DNA from: Bubalus kerabau
Taxonomy: Eukaryota; Chordata; Mammalia; Artiodactyla; Bovidae
Reading direction: 5' to 3'
Length of the DNA stretch: 64,000 bases
Assembly (NCBI RefSeq): GCF_029407905.1
Contig: NC_073628.1
Coordinates: forward strand, 90,082,501-90,146,500
Of the stretch, positions 1 to 10,960 are shown piece after piece; positions within the stretch are counted from its first letter, which is position 1; every line of letters starts with the position of its first letter. The notes beneath the pieces are model-generated. The model saw only the letters and a list, made by a program, of their open reading frames with translations. It was not told the origin of the DNA and searched no databases. A program made the position numbers and the translations under genes.

Positions 1-296
1 CTGCCACCCCCTTCTTCCTTTTGCCTTCAATCTTTCCCACAATCAGAGTCTTTTCCAATGAGTCAGCTCTTTGCATCAGGTGGCCAGTTTTGGAGCTTCA
101 GAATCAGTCCTTCCAATGAATATTTGGGATTGATTTCCTTTAGGATTGACCAGTTTGATCACCTTGCATTCCAGGGGGCTCTCAAGAGTCTTCTCCAACA
201 GTTCAAAAGCATTAATTCTTCAGCTCTCAGCTTTCTTTGTGGTCCACCTCTCACCTCCATCCACAGTAATTTTGGAGCCCAAGAAAGTTAAATCCA
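1..296 (-). mobile_element. BovB LINE, 3' region fragment, cut by the window edge
   Basis: Antisense BovB. It carries the recurring block around tctttcccacaatcagagtc and the tggagcccaagaaa block seen in the other copies. Compared with them, about 150 bases are missing near position 260, where the frame jumps from the ctcacctccatcca block to the cagtaattttggagccc block. No open sense frame survives. The left end lies outside the window. Confidence 0.9.
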
Positions 297-1140
297 TGGA
301 CTTAATGTTACTTTTTAAAAAATACAGTAAAGAAGGAGACTTTTGTCAACTGAGTGGGTCCTGCTTCTTGGGAGGAATGCTTAGTTTGCCCCCTCCTCAC
401 TATATTGCCCTGTGATAATACGAAAGGACTTTTAACAGCCATTCAACTAGAGAATGAGTCCCTTCAGGATAGGAAGTCTCTTTCTCTAAGAGGTGCATTA
501 GTTCAGTGAGACTGAGTGTCATTGAGGTTATTAAAGCATTCTGTGGTCTAGAATGATCTTAGAGATCTTTATGACCCAGACAATCTCTAACTAAGAATGA
601 ACTCTGCTATTTCAACCATTGCCCTTGTTCTTAGTGGAAACCTTAATTACTCTTTAAAGGGAAAACTATTTTAAGCTACCAGTTAACTACTATGTTCATA
701 ATGTCTAGAAGCTGAGAATTCTGAAAAGCTTTTACTTTTTCTCTTCTATCATTTGCTTATTCTAGATGATTTTATTTCTGGTTTACTCTCTTTTTGAAGG
801 AAATAAAACATTTTTGATATATATTACATTGAATTATTCTGCTAATAGATTTCTGAGAAAGTTTCCTGTGGTTATGGCTTTTGTTTTACTTAAATATAAT
901 GAAACCAAACAGTGTTCACAAAATTATAATTGCTATGTATGTAGAACTTCCACAGAAATTTATTAAAATAGAGAAATACAAAGCACTATTTTTTTCTGCT
1001 AAAAATAACACAGATGTAAAATAAATAGAACATTTTTATATTAATAAAGAAATCTAAAAGTCAAAATGACTTTTTGATCTTGCTAATAGATCATACTACC
1101 TATACAAATAGTTTTGATCTTACAAAAAATAATAAACTAT
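297..1140. other. AT-rich stretch with no assigned feature
   Basis: Non-repetitive AT-rich sequence. Only short frames occur (66 aa at 766-966) and none resembles a known protein. I see no repeat family I can name. Confidence 0.5.
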
Positions 1141-1503
1141 AGGACTTGCCTGGTGGCACAGCATATAAGAATCTACCTGCTGATGCAGGGGACACGGGTT
1201 CAATTCCTGGTCTGGGAAGATTCCACATGCCTTGGAGCAGCTAAGCCTATGTGTCACAACTACTGAGCCCACACTCTAATGCCATGTGTTGCAACTCCTG
1301 AGCCTGTGAGCTGCAACCACTGGAGCCCATTGCCTAGAGCCCATGCTCTGCAAGAAGAGAAGCCAATGCAATGAGAAGCCCGTGCACCACACCATAACAA
1401 GAGAATAGTGCCCTCCCAACTAGAGAATAGCCCCCACTCTCCCCAACTAGAGAAAGCCCTTGAGCAGCAACCAGAGACCCAGAGCAGCCAAAAATAAATT
1501 AAA
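1141..1503 (+). mobile_element. CHR-type tRNA-derived SINE (long form)
   Basis: The head 'gacttgcctggtggcacag' is followed by a tRNA-like B-box region (acgggttcaattcc). The body is built from repeated 'gagcccatgctctgcaa'-like units, and it ends in an A-rich tail (aaaataaattaaag). This matches the CHR SINE architecture of cetartiodactyls. The 84-aa antisense frame inside it is a by-product of the body repeats and not a gene. Confidence 0.85.
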
Positions 1504-1622
1504 GAAGTGAACAAATATAATTATATAAAAAGGAAAATATGGTGTATTCCTTTAAATCATTGTTAAATTATTGAATTTAAGGAGTCACATCATGACTATT
1601 AGGCTCAGTGAAAGATCGCTAT

Positions 1623-1889
1623 GCTGCTGCATCGCTTCAGTCGTGTCCAACTCTGTGCGACCCCATAGACAGCAGCCCAGCAGGCTCCCTCATCCCTGGG
1701 ATTCTCCAGGCAAGAACACTGGAGTGGGTTGCCATTTCCTTCTCCAATGCATGAAAGTGAAAAGTGAAAGTGAAGTCGCTCAGTTGTGTCCGACTCCTAG
1801 CGACCCCATGGACTGCAGCCTACCAGGCTCCTCTGTCCATGGGATTTTCCAGGCAAGAGTACTGGAGTGGGGTGCCATTGCCTTCTCCC
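1623..1889 (-). mobile_element. Bov-A2 SINE (dimer of Bov-A), with target-site duplication
   Basis: Two Bov-A units in antisense orientation are joined by the typical gaaagtgaaaagtgaaagtg linker. The unit ends read 'ggagtgggttgccatttcc' and 'ggagtggggtgccattgcc'. The flanks form a 13-bp direct repeat with one mismatch, GAAAGATCGCTAT (1610-1622) and GAAAGATTGCTAT (1890-1902), which fixes both boundaries. The dimer appears essentially complete, so it is a relatively young bovid insertion. Confidence 0.93.
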
Positions 1890-1916
1890 GAAAGATTGCT
1901 ATAGCTAACATCTAAG

Positions 1917-2110
1917 CAGTATTTTGAACTTTACAGAGTACTTTTAAAGATGCTATTTCTTTTTAGTCCTTATAGTCATCCTGTGGAAGTTATTTTCCTT
2001 ATTGAGTATGGCAGATGAGAAAGTGCAGTCATAGACTTAGCCAAGATTATAGATATGAGGACACAAACCAGGGTTTTCTAACTCAGAAAGTGGTTGTTGT
2101 TCTTCTAACC
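1917..2110 (+). mobile_element. MIR SINE, diverged
   Basis: The succession 'actttacagagtactttta', 'ccttatagtcatcctgtgga', 'gcagatgagaaagtgcagtc' and 'acacaaaccagggttttct' follows the MIR core and tail order. That order is threshold-size text, cagatgaggaaactgag, then loss of the tail. It is heavily diverged, as expected for an old mammalian SINE. Confidence 0.65.
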
Positions 2111-4812
2111 TAAGTCTTTCCTTAGTCATCTAGATGCCATTTTGAACGCATCTGTTATAATGGCCTCAAAGTAAAGATTGGAATGATCTGGCTGAGATGT
2201 ATCCAGTCACTACTGGATTACTCACAGCAAATTTTCACCTGTGAATAAACAGACTTTATGAAGTTGCTGTAACTCAGTAACCTCATCTCAGCAACTGTTT
2301 TTCTGTCAATCCGCAGTAAGCTAGCAGGACTTCAAAAGTTAGTGGTGGAGAAAGCTAGGGGAGGCAAATGACAGTGTTGTAGTGGTTGATGCCTTTAAGG
2401 AGTGACTGGGTCTGCCTCTCTATTGATCTGTTTGGAAACTCTTTCTAAACTCCCACTACTGAATTTCCTCTCTGTGAGAGACTCTTCAGAACAAAACCTT
2501 GATTTGTTATCCTTTTCTTCCCAGGTGAGAGTGAGTTGAGACAAACTCAGTCATGACTGTTCACCATTTTGGAATAAAACTCTCCACCCCTTGCAAGAAG
2601 CAGTGAAAACAAAGGCTGGTGGGGAAATAGGACTATCTGTTGCATTCCTATAATGTCTGAATGTGGTTCAGAAGTTGAAATGTTAATTTTTCTGTTCATG
2701 TCAGTTAGTGGGGAGGATTCAAAGGCTTTATTTTATCCACATTCCAACTAAATTCTCCAAGGAAGGTCAAGTTGCCAGTAAGTTTCTGCTTCTCATTTGT
2801 TTATAGTGTGCAACCAGGAAATGCACCACAATCAACTTTTCAAGAGTTTACACAGTTAATTAGGTTTTCTCTAAAAGGGGAGTGCCTCATTGTTTTTGAT
2901 ATTTCATTGGCAGTTTATGAAGTAAAAAATTACTTTTTAAATTTGAATGGTACTTTTTGGAATAAATGTCTAGATAAAAGGACTGGAGTGGAGGCTGATG
3001 GTGCAGTGGGTGAAAGGAAGATTCATTGTGAAAGTACAAGAACAGTTTTGGAAATTAGACTGTGCTCTCAGTCTATTAACAATTTTAACCTTCCTGGAAC
3101 AACAAAACTCCTTCTCTATCTGCTGAACTCTTCCAACATTTGATTGATGTTTCTTTTATAATACTAATAACTTTTCATCTCTGCCTTACCGTGTATCTTT
3201 GTATTTGCGTGTGTGAATGAAAAATTACCATGTGACCCTCTAACTTGGAATATCTGAATATAAGCTGTATTTCTCTCTCTCTTTTTTTTTTTTTCTATAA
3301 AACATCACTGGGAAAACTGCTAGCTGGTTAATAAAATCACCCAGAGTTCTACCCATAAGCTACATTTGGCAGAGCCAGGATTCAAGCCCACATTTTTTAA
3401 AAAAATGTTCTTTCCACTATTTTATTATTATAATGCAGTAAATTAAATAGATTCTCAATGAGGTTTCATTAACAGTTTTTCACCCTCAAAGTGAAGCTAA
3501 GTGGTTTTGCAACCTTAGTGATGACTTTAAGTTCAGTAAAGAAAAGCACAGTGGATAAGTGATAATATTCGCTAAAATTAGAGTTTTTCTGTCATTTTTG
3601 ATAGAGAGGATCTGAAGTTGGCAATAAAATAGTATGTATATTTAAGTGCCTCTTTAGTTGGTTTTTGATATCTGACAGAGCAGTTTTAGAAGGAAAAATC
3701 CACTAAAGGGGAATTAATATAGGAATTATGTATAAGCTATACTAAATAGGGATGAAAGGATGAGTGATGAAGACACTTACTGCATCCAAATAGAAACAGG
3801 GTTTTATTTTGCTTTGTAGTGTGAAAGAGTATGCCTTTAGATTCTACAGTGAATAAATAGTTTACATAAAAAAATTCAACCACAGAGTAGCTTGATTAGT
3901 AGAGAGCTCTGGACATTATAATTCTGTTTTTGCATGAGTGTTTTCAACAGCTCTTTGTTTTGTCAACCCCCTTACAGTTTAGTTTACATTGAACTTGCAA
4001 TCAAAGGAAGACTCCAAGTATTTTTCAGAGAAGTCTATTATATAGCAAGGCCCTCTTCAAGTCCTACTTTGATGATTATTTAAACCTAAACGCTGGCTTT
4101 ATGTTGAAATTTGTCTGCTTACATTTTATTAAATTCAATTCAGCTTTCCATCATGTTGGGTTTTTTTTTGGTCTGAAAGATTGTATATTCTATTCCATTT
4201 CACTATCAGATATGTGACATAGGCCATTTAAAGCTGATCATATCAGAAGACAGAGCCATAAAGCCTCGCTTTAGTTAACAATTTGCCACCAAGTTTTCAC
4301 TGATATATTTACCAGTATTTTCTGTAGACTCTAATTTGAAAACATCATATATATCTTGTACCTATATATTACCCACCAGGAGCATATAAGGAATTTTTTG
4401 ATATATCTTTCAAGATTTCACTTAAGTTCCTAGAGCTAAAGAACATTGTCATTTTATCTAGTATGAGGGACATCACCACACTGTTCAGCAGTTAAGAACC
4501 CATGGGAATCTGCCCCTTAAGTGGTTGCTGTTGACTTAGCTGCCTTACGGAACAGCATTAATTGGAATGCATGGTCAGCTGATATCACCAAGCCTTGTGT
4601 AGAAGATTAACTCTTCATTGGATTTTCACAACCGTAAAGTCTCTTGTGAACCATTTTGTGTAGCATGATACAGTAAAGATACTGATATTTCACCTTTAGT
4701 GATGGATGTACCATCTGTGAACAGTTCCAAGCAACTGTAACTGGATTCACAATCATTTGGACATTTAAATACCCTTAAACAATTGAGTGCATTTTGTATG
4801 CTTTCTGATCTT
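2111..4812. other. Mostly non-repetitive AT-rich sequence
   Basis: I see no gene here. A 123-aa open frame at 2772-3143 has no recognisable domain and no supporting splice or promoter context. A T-run lies near 3286-3296 and a possible MIR tail lies at 3325-3395. The rest shows no repeat I can name. Confidence 0.5.
3325..3395 (+). mobile_element. Possible MIR 3' part
   Basis: The text 'tttggcagagccaggattca' followed by 'agcccacat' resembles the MIR segment 'ggcagagccaggattcaaaccca'. Only about 70 bases match by eye, so this is tentative. Confidence 0.35.
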
Positions 4813-5034
4813 CATTGTTGTTATTCAGTCCCTAAATCATGTCCAACTCTTTGCAACTGCATGGACTGCAGCAAGCCAGGCTTCCCTGTCCTTCAGTATC
4901 TCCTGGAGTTTACTCATGTCTATTGAGTTGGTGATGCCATCCAACCATTTCGTCCTCTGTCGCCCCCTTCTCCTGCCTTCAATCTTTCCCAGCGTCAGGG
5001 TCTTTTCCAGTGAGTCGGCTCTTTGCATCAGGCC
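4813..5034 (-). mobile_element. BovB LINE, 3'-terminal fragment
   Basis: Starts at the antisense BovB 3' end (gttgttattcagtccctaaa) and runs through 'gatgccatccaaccatttcg' to 'gagtcggctctttgcatcag'. It is a 5'-truncated copy of about 220 bases and is directly abutted by a CHR SINE in the same orientation. The sense frame covers only the last about 60 codons of BovB ORF2. Confidence 0.92.
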
Positions 5035-5332
5035 TCTCTCTTTTTACATTTTATTGTTTACTTATTTATTTATGACTGCACTGGGTCTTCATTGCTGCAA
5101 GCGGGCTTCGTCTACTGTGATGAGCGAGGGCTTCTCTCTAGTAGTGCGTGGGCTTCTCATTGCAGGGGTTTCTCTTGTAGAGTGCATTCTCTAGGTGTGT
5201 GGGCTTCAGTAGTTAACAGCACACGGGCTTAGTAGTTGCAGCATGTGGGCTTCATGGAATCTTCCCAGATGAGGGCTCAAATCCGTGTCCCCTGAATTGG
5301 CAGGCAGATTCTTTACTGGGCCACCAGGTAGG
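5035..5332 (-). mobile_element. CHR-type SINE
   Basis: Antisense CHR SINE with a T-rich tail complement (ttattgtttacttatttattt), the 'actgggtcttcattgctgca' and 'gtgtgggcttcagtagtt' body units, and a head complement ending 'ggcagattctttactgggccaccagg'-like. It lies against the preceding BovB fragment. Confidence 0.85.
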
Positions 5333-5962
5333 TTCTCTCTTTCTAATGATATTATCTTTCTATCTTGTCAAGGTAAGATTGGAAATGATTGTGCAATTCT
5401 TTTGATACCTATTGATTATATATGTAACTCATCAGTGGACCTTGGTATGGGAGGTTTTGGTATAGATATGGGTTATAGTCAAATTTGCCCTGAGAAATTT
5501 AGGGGATAAGTGGGGATGATAGATGTTGCTACTAACATTTTACAGAATGCTTTTTTATTAAATGGAAATATATCAACTATCTAACAAAAATGATTCTTTT
5601 CATTCCTTTATGTTGTCCATAAGGGAAATGAGAGAAAGTATTGTTTACAAAGATAAGTCATGTTGGCCTCTATTTCACATTTATTGTTGATTTTTTGATG
5701 TGAGTCTGTGTTCTGGAGGAAGGAAAAAAATCTTTGTATCCTCAGTAGACCACTTGCCTGAGCATCAGCTTTGTTTTCAGGATGCTTCCACAAAAGAAAT
5801 CACCCCACTATAGATTTATTTTCAGATATTTAACAAAAGATAAGATGGACTTTTCTAAAATGTTATTATAGAGACCTAAGATTTAATAAACAGGGTTGCA
5901 GGAAGACATCATAAGGTATTAATGCAAGCATCCCAGACGTTAGCCAAACCTAGGAGATGAAA
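5333..5962. other. No feature identified
   Basis: AT-rich sequence between SINEs with only short chance frames (74 aa and 61 aa) and no recognisable motif. Confidence 0.5.
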
Positions 5963-6188
5963 AGGGCTTCCAAGGGGTGCAGTGGTAAAGAATCCGCCTG
6001 CCAGTGCAGGAGACACAGGAGACTCAGGTTGTATCTGTGGGTTGGGAAGATCCTCTGGAGTAGGAAATGGCAACCCACTCCAGTATTTTTGCCTAGAAAG
6101 TTGCATGGGCAGAGGAACCTGGTGGGCTGTAGTCCATGGCGTCACAAAGAGTTGGACATGACTGTGTAACTAAGCAAGCACACATACA
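5963..6188 (+). mobile_element. Bov-tA SINE
   Basis: A tRNA-derived head (gtggtaaagaatccgcctgc) is joined to the Bov-A body (gcaacccactccagtatttt) and ends at the shared BovB-like tail (agttggacatgactgtg). The head contains a small insertion repeating 'caggagac'. Length is typical for Bov-tA. Confidence 0.92.
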
Positions 6189-6469
6189 GGAGATGAAGAA
6201 GCACGCTGGAGAGTTTAGCTGTCAGAGATCAGAACAGATAGCCATGACGTCAGTGGGGCATACGGAAATTAGAGGCCAGAGCAGGTGAGAGGTTTGAAAT
6301 TCAGACAGGTTAAATTAATCTATGTTGAAAACTAAATGAAAGTGCTAGCCACTAGAGTATGGTTATATGATCTCACACTGGCATAAAAACTTGATTTAAA
6401 ACCTGTGAGGATAGATATTAATTCTGTATTAGATGTTACCCGGGCAGCTGGAGTTGGTGAGCAGTTAGT

Positions 6470-6625
6470 GCTCTCTTCAAAAGTGTACAGTCGACAAAAT
6501 ATTGAGGATTCAATGGACCAGGCAGTACAACAGTTTTAGTTTATATATGAGAAGATGACACTTTATGGAAGCTAAGTCATTTGTCCAGGGTTGCTCGCTA
6601 GGAGCTGTAAGGCTCTGAACATGCT
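6470..6625 (+). mobile_element. Possible MIR SINE
   Basis: The series 'tatgagaagatgacacttta', 'gctaagtcatttgtccaggg' and 'gctcgctaggagctgtaagg' resembles the MIR run 'gatgaggaaactgag ... taagtcacttgcccaaggtc ... agctagtaag'. It is strongly diverged and judged by eye only. Confidence 0.45.
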
Positions 6626-7212
6626 ACCTACCACATATCAAAAGATGGTAACATGAGGAGACTTCTGTGAAAAACTGGGGTAGGATTTCACTTATTTTCC
6701 CCCTGGGCTTTCATTTTTAACAGGTTGTAAGTGGATCTGTTTTTAGCCAAATGCACATTCCAGACTTTTCTGTGGCAGTTCTGACTTCATAAAAATTTTC
6801 AAAGAGCCATTAGATGTAAGATCAAATTTAAAATGTATATAAATTGTAATCTTTTATACAAATGCTGTCCCCCCCAATCCAATACCTTTTTAAAGTCATA
6901 TCTCCTTATTTCTGTTTTGAAAACTTTGGTCACTTTAGCTGTATTATAATGTGACAGTTGTACTGTTAGGAACAATTTTAAATCAAAACCCTGAGTTAGA
7001 CTTTAGCCACAGAATGAATTCTTTAACTTTTAGGTTAGTCGGTTGTTAGATTTTTTTGGGTTTCTTTTTCATAAACGACAAACAGCAGTGTAAAGGTGTG
7101 TTTTTGTACTTAAATTGTATTATTTAATGACTGATTTAGTTGCTTATGTGGTAAAATGGTGAACTTTTGTCCTTGTGCTGTCATTTACTCAATAATAAAT
7201 AATAAATCCAAA
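6626..7212. other. No feature identified
   Basis: AT-rich sequence with a run of C at about 6868-6873 and no open frame or repeat I can name. Confidence 0.5.
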
Positions 7213-7831
7213 ATGCATTACTTGGATGTAATCTCAAAAACGACAGAATGATCTTTGTTCGTTTCCAAGGCAAATCACTCAATATCACAGTAATCCAAGT
7301 CTAGGCCCTGACCAGTAATGCTGAAGAAGCTGAAGTTGAATGGTTCTAGGAAGACCTACAAGACCTTCTAGAACTAACATCCAAAAAAGATGTCCTTTTC
7401 ATTATAGGGGACTAGAATGCAAAAGTAAGAAGTCAGGAAACACCTGGAGTAAGAGGGAAATTTGGCCGTGGAATACAAAATGAAGTAGGTCAAAGGCTAA
7501 CAGAGTTTTCCCACGAGAACGTACTGGTCATAGTAAATACCCTTTTCCAACAACACAAGAGAAGACTCTACACATGGACATTACCAGACGGTCAATACCA
7601 AAATCAGACTGATTATATTCTTTGCAGCCAAAGATGGAGAAGCTCTATCCAGTCAGCAAAAACAAGACCAGGAGCTGACTGTGGCTCAGATCATGAACTC
7701 CTTATTGCTAAATTCAGACTTAAATTGAAGAAAGTAGGGAAAACCACTAGACCATTCAGGCATGACCTAAATCAAATCCCTTATGATTATACAGTGGAAG
7801 TGAAAATAGATTCAAGGGATTAGATCTGATA
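7213..7831 (+). pseudogene. BovB endonuclease domain remnant (APE type)
   Basis: Frames in this segment encode the end of the apurinic-like endonuclease. A DYILCSQRWRSS block is followed by CGSDHELL, whose S-D-H is the conserved catalytic histidine motif of APE-type LINE endonucleases. The N-terminal endonuclease half is absent. A stop follows I-D-S-R-D, and the antisense copy at 51148 has the same stop. In living elements this enzyme nicks target DNA for target-primed reverse transcription. Confidence 0.8.
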
Positions 7832-8154
7832 GAGTGCCTAAAGAACTATGGATGGATGTTTGTGACAAGGTATAGGAGGCAGTGATCAAGACCATCCCCA
7901 AGAAAAAGAAATGCAAAAAGGCAAAATGATTGTCTGAGGAGGCCTTACAAATAGCTGAGAAAAGAAGAGAAATGAAAGGCAAAGGAGAAAAGGAAAGATA
8001 TACCCATTTGAATGCAGAGTTCCCAAGAATAGCAAGGAGAGATAAGAAAGGCTTTCTCAGTGTTCAGTGCAAAGAAATAGAGGAAAACAATAGAATGGGA
8101 AAGACTAGAGAATTCAAGGAAATTAGAGATACCAAGTGAACATTTCATGCAAAG

Positions 8155-8607
8155 ATGGGCACAATAAAGGACAGAAATGGTATGGACCTAACAGAAGCAG
8201 AAGGTATTAAGAAGAGGTGGCAAGAATACAGAAAACTATACAAAACAGAACTTCATGACCCAGATGACCACGATGGTATGATCACTCACCTAGAGCCAGA
8301 CATCTTGGAATGTGAAGTCAAGTGGGCCTTAGGAAGCTTCACTATGAACAAAGCTAGTGGAGGTGATGGAATTCCAGCTGAGCTATTTCAAATCCTGAAA
8401 GATGATGCTGTGAAAGTGCTGCACTCAATATGCCAGCAAATTTGGAAAACTCAGCAGTGGTCACAGGACTGGAAAAGGTCAGTTTTCATTCCAATCCCAA
8501 AGAAGGGCAATGCCAAAGAATGTTCAAACTACAGCACAATTGTGCTCATCTCACATGCTAACAAAGTAATGCCCAAATTCTCCAAGCCAGACTTCAACAG
8601 TATGTGA
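8155..8607 (+). pseudogene. BovB ORF2 remnant: linker and start of reverse transcriptase
   Basis: A 150-aa open frame. It begins in the linker after the endonuclease (KDRNGMDLTEAEGIKKRW), continues through NKASGGDGIPAELFQILKDD, and enters the finger part of the reverse transcriptase (SVFIPIPKKGN). The frame ends at the internal deletion, so the palm motifs are missing. The N-terminal limit is only the first in-frame ATG and is not a real start. Confidence 0.85.
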
Positions 8608-8987
8608 ACCATGAACTTCTTTTCTTGGGCTCCACAATTACTGCAGATTGTGACTGCAGCCATGAAATTAAAAGACACTTGCTCCTTGGAAGAAAAGCTA
8701 TGACCAACAGCATATTAAAAAGCAGAGACATTACTTTGCCAACAAAGGTCTGTCTAATCAAAGCTATGGTTTTTCCAGTAATTGTGTATAGGTGTGAGAG
8801 TTGGAGTATAAGAAAGCTGAGCACTGAAGAATTGATGCTTTTGAACTGTGGTGTTGGAGAAGACTCGAGAGTCCCTTGGACTGCCAGGAGATTCAACCAG
8901 TCCATCCTAAAGGAAATCAGCCCTGAATATTCATTGGAAGGACAGATGCTGAAGTTGAAGCTGCAATCCTTTGGCCACCTGATGTGA
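8604..8987 (+). pseudogene. BovB ORF2 remnant: C-terminal domain
   Basis: A 127-aa frame continuing after the internal deletion. It carries the C-terminal BovB blocks CSHEIKRHLLLGRKAMT, DITLPTKVCLIKAMVFPVIV and ISPEYSLEGQMLKLKLQ. In intact elements this part follows the reverse transcriptase thumb. The frame closes at 8985-8987, before the last BovB codons. Confidence 0.85.
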
Positions 8988-9316
8988 AGAACTGACTCAT
9001 TGGAAAAGACCCTGATGCTGGGAAAAATGGAAGGCAGGAGGAGAAGTGGACAACAGAGGATGAGATGGTGAATGGCATCATCGACTTGATGGATGTGAGT
9101 TTGAGTAACCTATGGAAGTTGGTGATGGACAGGGAAGCCTGGATTGCAGTCCATGGGGTTGCAAAGAGTCAGATAGGACTGAGTGACTGAACTGAATTGA
9201 AATAGTAAATATGAATGTGTTAAAAAAAGCCCCCCAAGTTAGAGTAATTATTTTATTGGGAAAATGAAATTAAAGAGTTTCAGATTTCTATACAGTTATT
9301 TTTTTCTGTAGGAATT

Positions 9317-9888
9317 TCAATAATCAGCAGATGAATAGATAAGAAAGCTGTGGTACATATACAAAATGGAGTATTACTCAGCCATTAAAAAGAATACATT
9401 TGAATCAGTTTTAGTGAGGTGGATGAAACTGGAGCCTATTATACAGAGTGAAGTAAGCCAGAAAGAAAAACACCGATACAGTATACTAATGCATATATAT
9501 GGAATTTAGAAAGATGGTAACAATAACCCTGTGTACGAGACAGCAAAAGAGACACTGATGTATAGAACAGTCTTATGGACTCTGTGAGAGAGGGAGAGGG
9601 TGGGAAGATTTTGGAGAATGGCATTGAAACATGTAAAATATCATGTATGAAACGAGTTGCCAGTCCAGGTTCGAAGCACAATACTGGATGCTTGGGGCTG
9701 GTGCACTGGGACGACCCAGAGGGATGGTGTGGGGAGGGAGGAGGGAGGAGGGTTCAGGATGGGGAAACACATGTATACCTGTGGTGGATTCATTTTGATA
9801 TTTGGCAAAACTAATACAATTATGTAAAGTTTAAAAAATAAAATAAAATTTAAAAAAATAAATAAAAAAAAGAAAAAAAGAAAAAAAG
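9317..9888 (+). mobile_element. L1 (young cattle type), 3' end with A-rich tail
   Basis: The sequence covers the last ORF2 bases (agctgtggtacatatacaaa, tattactcagccattaaaaa) and the 3' UTR (gatgcttggggctggtgcac, ggagggaggagggaggaggg, ggatggggaaacacatgtat). It ends in a long A-rich tail with aaaaaag units. It is 5'-truncated to about 570 bases and sits between two BovB pieces. The 79-aa frame in the 3' UTR is not counted as a gene. Confidence 0.92.
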
Positions 9889-10092
9889 ACACTTACTACT
9901 TGGAAGGAAAGTTATAACCAACCTAGATAGCATATTTAAAAGCAGAGACATTACTTTGCCAACAAAGGTCCGTCTAGTCAAGGCTATGGTTTTTCCTGTG
10001 GTCATGTATGGATGTGAGAGTTGGACTGTGAAGAAGGCTGAGTGCCCAAGAATTGATGCTTTTGGTGTTGGAGAAGACCGAACTGAACTGAA
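9889..10092 (+). mobile_element. BovB LINE, short fragment with internal deletions
   Basis: Contains the block 'aaaagcagagacattacttt' to 'gaattgatgcttttggtgtt', then jumps straight to the 3'-terminal 'gaactgaactgaa'. Roughly 500 bases present in other copies are missing. It lies right after the L1 tail, so the L1 either entered this BovB or landed beside it. Confidence 0.85.
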
Positions 10093-10351
10093 ACATCATT
10101 TTGCAGGTTCTTGTGTAGACATACATTTTTAGCTCTTTTAGGTAAAGATAAAGGAGCATAACTACTGGATTGTATGGTAAGAGCATGTTTAGTTTTATAA
10201 GAAACCACCAATCTGCTTTACACAGTGGCTACACCATCTTGTATTCTCAACAGTGTAGGAGAGTTCCTGTTGTTCCACATACTCCCCAGCACTGATGTTG
10301 TCAGTGTTCTGGATTTTGGCCATTCTAATAGGTGTGTGGTAATATCTCGTT
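10093..10351 (-). mobile_element. Old L1 fragment, part 1
   Basis: Antisense L1 from the ORF2/3' UTR boundary. It shows 'aactactggattgtatggta', 'accaatctgctttacacagt' and 'cattctaataggtgtgtggt', which match the reverse complement of the L1 ORF2 C-terminus. It is more diverged than the cattle-type L1 and is interrupted by a Bov-A SINE. Confidence 0.8.
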
Positions 10352-10476
10352 CCTTGGAGAAGGACATGGCAACCCACTCCAGTATTCTTGCCTGGAGAAT
10401 TCCATTGACAAAGGAGCCTGGCAGATTACAGTCCACAGGGTCTCACACGACTGAAGCAACTTAGCATCCATGCACC
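10352..10476 (+). mobile_element. Bov-A SINE monomer inside old L1
   Basis: One Bov-A unit (ccttggagaaggacatggca ... cacgactgaagcaacttagc). It lies between direct repeats ATCTCGTT (10344-10351) and ATCTCATT (10477-10484), which correspond to one stretch of L1. L1 sequence continues on the right side. Confidence 0.9.
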
Positions 10477-10530
10477 ATCTCATTGTTCTCTTAATTTACA
10501 TTTCCCTGATGATATAGAATATGGAGTACC
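10477..10530 (-). mobile_element. Old L1 fragment, part 2
   Basis: Continuation of the antisense L1 after the SINE (tctcattgttctcttaattt, acatttccctgatgatata). The join across the SINE is collinear. Confidence 0.7.
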
Positions 10531-10549
10531 TTCCATATTAATTTTTCAT

Positions 10550-10960
10550 CAATTTTCTGAAAAGTTTCATAACTCTTTGATTTTTCCCAGTCTAGGATCT
10601 AATTCTGTATCACACATTGCATTAGTTTTCATGTTTCTTTATTCTTCTTTAATATTAGTTCTCATTTATTTGTTTTTTGGCCTTGATATTTATGAAAAGC
10701 ACAAGCTAGTTATTTTGTAGAATGTCTCATGGGTTGAATTTACCTGATGTTCCCTCATGATTAGATTCAGATTATTCATTTTTGTCAGGAAAACCAAAGA
10801 AGTAATCTTGCGTTCTTCTTGATACATCATTATCTCGAGGCACATGATGTTGTTTTTAGAGATCAACCTGATCACTTAATTAATGGGAAACAGTCTTTTT
10901 ATTTTATCATTCTTGTTGCTGTTAAAAATATAAGAGGGGCTCTGTTTCAATATGATTCTC
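10550..10960. mobile_element. Ancient interspersed repeat, probably L1M 3' UTR type
   Basis: Blocks such as 'gtatcacacattgcattagt', 'ctcatgattagattcagatt' and 'aggcacatgatgttg' recall a common ancient mammalian LINE 3' region. I cannot fix the subfamily or strand from memory. Confidence 0.45.

Larger units (their letters stand above)
7213..9205 (+). mobile_element. BovB LINE, 5'-truncated and internally deleted
   Basis: Sense BovB beginning in the endonuclease region (ggatgtaatctcaaaaacga) and reaching the true 3' end (gactgagtgactgaactgaa). The central reverse transcriptase section is missing. Near 8606-8620 the sequence jumps from the 'gaaccatgaacttc' block to 'ttttcttgggctcc', removing the domain that holds YADD in other copies. 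Frames are broken, so this copy is dead. Confidence 0.95.

Noticed and set aside
2772..3143. 123-aa open frame in unique sequence
   Set aside because: No recognisable domain, no splice or promoter context, and the length is within chance for this much sequence.
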